From Wenjunlia vitaminophila DSM 41686 (GTDB lineage: Bacteria > Actinomycetota > Actinomycetes > Streptomycetales > Streptomycetaceae): DNA of 33,318 bases. Below the pieces are notes generated by a model, which ran no database searches, had not been told where the DNA came from, and saw only the letters and a list, made by a program, of their open reading frames with translations. The DNA lies in contig NZ_KB904695.1 of the NCBI RefSeq assembly GCF_000380165.1, positions 1 through 33,318 of the forward strand, given 5' to 3'. Made by a program: the position numbers and the translations under genes. Shown here piece by piece: positions 32,701-33,318 of the stretch; positions within the stretch are counted from its first letter, which is position 1; each line of letters starts with the position of its first letter.

Positions 32701-33318
32701 GGAAGCTGCGCGCGACGCTCACCGCGCCCTTCACGTTCGACGCGTCGATGGAGCAGCTGAGCTGGATGCTGGCCGGTCACGAGCTGTTCATCGTGCCGGA
32801 AGACGTGCGCCGCGACCCATCGGCCCTGGTCCGGTTCGTCGAGGAGCACCGGATCGACGTCATCGACACGACGTCTTCGCAGCTCGAACTCCTCACGGCC
32901 GCCGGACTGCTGGAGGGGGCGTGGGCGCCGTCCATGGTCATGGTGGGCGGGGAGGCGGTCTCGCCGTCGCTGTGGCAGGCGCTGCGCGGCCAGCGGCGTA
33001 CGCGCTGTTTCAACCTGTACGGCCCGACGGAAGCGACCGTAGACGCCACCTGCCACGACCTGTCCGACCCCGTCGACGTACCCGTCATCGGCACCCCGCT
33101 GCCCAACGTCCGCCTCCGCCTCCTCGACGAACAACTACGGCCGGTCCCCATCGGCGTCGCCGGCGAGATCTACCTCGGCGGCCCCGGACTAGCCCGCGGC
33201 TACGTCAACCGCCCCGCCCTCACCGCACAACGCTTCATCGCCGACCCCCACGGCGACACCCCCGGCAGCCGCCTCTACCGCACCGGCGACCGAGCCCGCT
33301 GGCGCCCCGACGGAACCC
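29790..33318 (+). CDS. Nonribosomal peptide synthetase, 5' part: truncated A, T, C, A domains (runs off the edge)
   Basis: An open frame of 1176 codons continuing past the window. Residues ~15-180 look like the start of an adenylation domain (LKLGAACLPADPGAPAGRL matches core A2). Core A3 is degenerate (LLYAAPSEKRPG in place of TSGSTGxPKG), and A4-A10 are missing. A carrier domain follows (223-295; LGGKS, phosphopantetheine Ser257), then a condensation domain (~317-745; SFAQQRLWFLDQL and active site HHIVSDA with His457, Asp461). A complete-looking second A domain starts at ~785 (A3 at 921, FDAS Asp984, RLYRTGDRARW at the window end). GGGGG precedes GTG 29787 and ATG 29790; an in-frame ATG at 29712 is possible but adds non-NRPS residues. 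It should make a peptide product whose starter unit is loaded by another protein. Confidence 0.93.
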   Translation, partial: MNKGTELAGKNAAADSFERHSRNTPERSAILYQGTVTDYGKLNRRAETIAARLTAAGAGPSTLVAVVLPRDPDLVATLCAVLKLGAACLPADPGAPAGRLREILADADPDILVTTRAAAPEFTVDGPVCFLDDKPPTPPVAPPEHIARGMPGIAYLLYAAPSEKRPGNSIVSYADLAHYIDDPGIGIPDGAEILHLVAPLLSGNRLVLDADEVPHRPATRVAPRDVVEEVIAQVWCAVLGVDRVGVRDRFFDLGGKSLLALQVVARLRKLLGVELPVRVLFDAPTVEELAAWVRAGHAGGQDGREEAALRPVERGRPLPLSFAQQRLWFLDQLVPDSAFYVMCDAFRIRGRLDLDALRRALRMLVARHETLRTAFVERDGVPYQVVDAVDGPGARRAAALTRVDLTPLEPAEREESARRLVAAESQTPFRLEDGALMRAVVTRLADDDHVLVVTMHHIVSDAWSVGVLVDELGRLYRECVTGDSAGLPPLDVQYADFALWQRDWMTGPVQEEQLAYWRRALDGAPSVLRLPTDHPRPAVQSERGETVEFTLSDAVVTALEEFGREQGVTLFMTLLGAFQVLLARHAGHEDIVVGVPSAGRTRTETEPLVGFFVNTLPLRVTCAPGLSFRDLLEQVREAALGAFAHQDLPFETLVEALAPERDLSHNPLVQVTFQLLSTPAARPSLPGAEVERYPVGEVVSQFDLSLDIKRSDDGSYRGILNYCPDLFDRPRMSVLAAQYLTLLGAAAADPGCRIGDLPLSDEAERRLVLDEFGQRDAALTGPGGVPERFAEVLRAAPDARAVTCGEDTLTFAELDAQVASLAGTLLASGVTPETPVAVCLPRSTDSVVALLAVMRAGGVYVPLDPEWPADRTAYVLEDTAAPVVITRDLPAGPGRLHLDPRQPPADGSVTAPHIRPDQAAYIIYTSGSTGAPKGVAVQHRSLNHLTSTLQATFLGHDPYLAGADSVPPGDRKLRATLTAPFTFDASMEQLSWMLAGHELFIVPEDVRRDPSALVRFVEEHRIDVIDTTSSQLELLTAAGLLEGAWAPSMVMVGGEAVSPSLWQALRGQRRTRCFNLYGPTEATVDATCHDLSDPVDVPVIGTPLPNVRLRLLDEQLRPVPIGVAGEIYLGGPGLARGYVNRPALTAQRFIADPHGDTPGSRLYRTGDRARWRPDGT

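Noticed and set aside
30750-33134. A 794-codon open frame on the minus strand
   Set aside because: It is antisense to the NRPS condensation and adenylation domains, whose motifs are unmistakable on the plus strand.

Overview
The window is high-GC actinobacterial DNA and looks like Streptomyces. The signs are GTG starts with GGAGG-type ribosome binding sites, an NsdA-like TPR regulator, a CvnA-like kinase, a LAXTG-like surface protein and rare TTA (bldA) codons. I recognised no tRNA, rRNA or CRISPR array.

Layout. 1-1394: the end of a STAS-domain gene and a convergent SigG-type ECF sigma gene, separated only by a 174-bp miniature inverted-repeat element inserted in the TA of a CTAG that supplied both stop codons. 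1611-4348: a VOC protein, a DUF2277 protein and a DrrAB-like ABC exporter. 4609-8328: signalling genes (an anti-sigma-type ATPase, an NsdA-like regulator, a CvnA-like kinase). 8307-10284: an AraC regulator divergent from an NmrA-like oxidoreductase. 10927-13104: an OatA-like acyltransferase with an SGNH domain. 13282-19579: four adjacent envelope or secreted-protein genes (beta-helix lipoprotein, DyP peroxidase, membrane-anchored protein, SdrD/SpaA surface protein), each with one TTA codon. 19580-20488: a non-coding stretch with a frameshifted transposase remnant. 20489-21579: a small operon of a 29-aa membrane peptide, an ECF sigma factor and a DUF2892-like membrane protein. 21845-26143: an MMPL transporter, sensor kinase and response regulator operon. 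26335-28487: a cupin, a probably leaderless GntR regulator, a candidate small divergent ORF and a conserved hypothetical gene. 28648-29571: a lower-GC islet bounded by two copies of a 17-bp repeat plus hairpin, holding a small secreted protein and a broken phage terminase.

The right end (29790 to the edge) is the start of a nonribosomal peptide synthetase. It reads (truncated A-like)-T-C-A and leaves the window inside the second A domain. Its first A domain stops near core motif A3 and runs straight into a carrier domain, so the starter unit cannot be activated by this module as written. This NRPS, the MITE at a shared double stop and the run of TTA-containing envelope genes are the most interesting parts.
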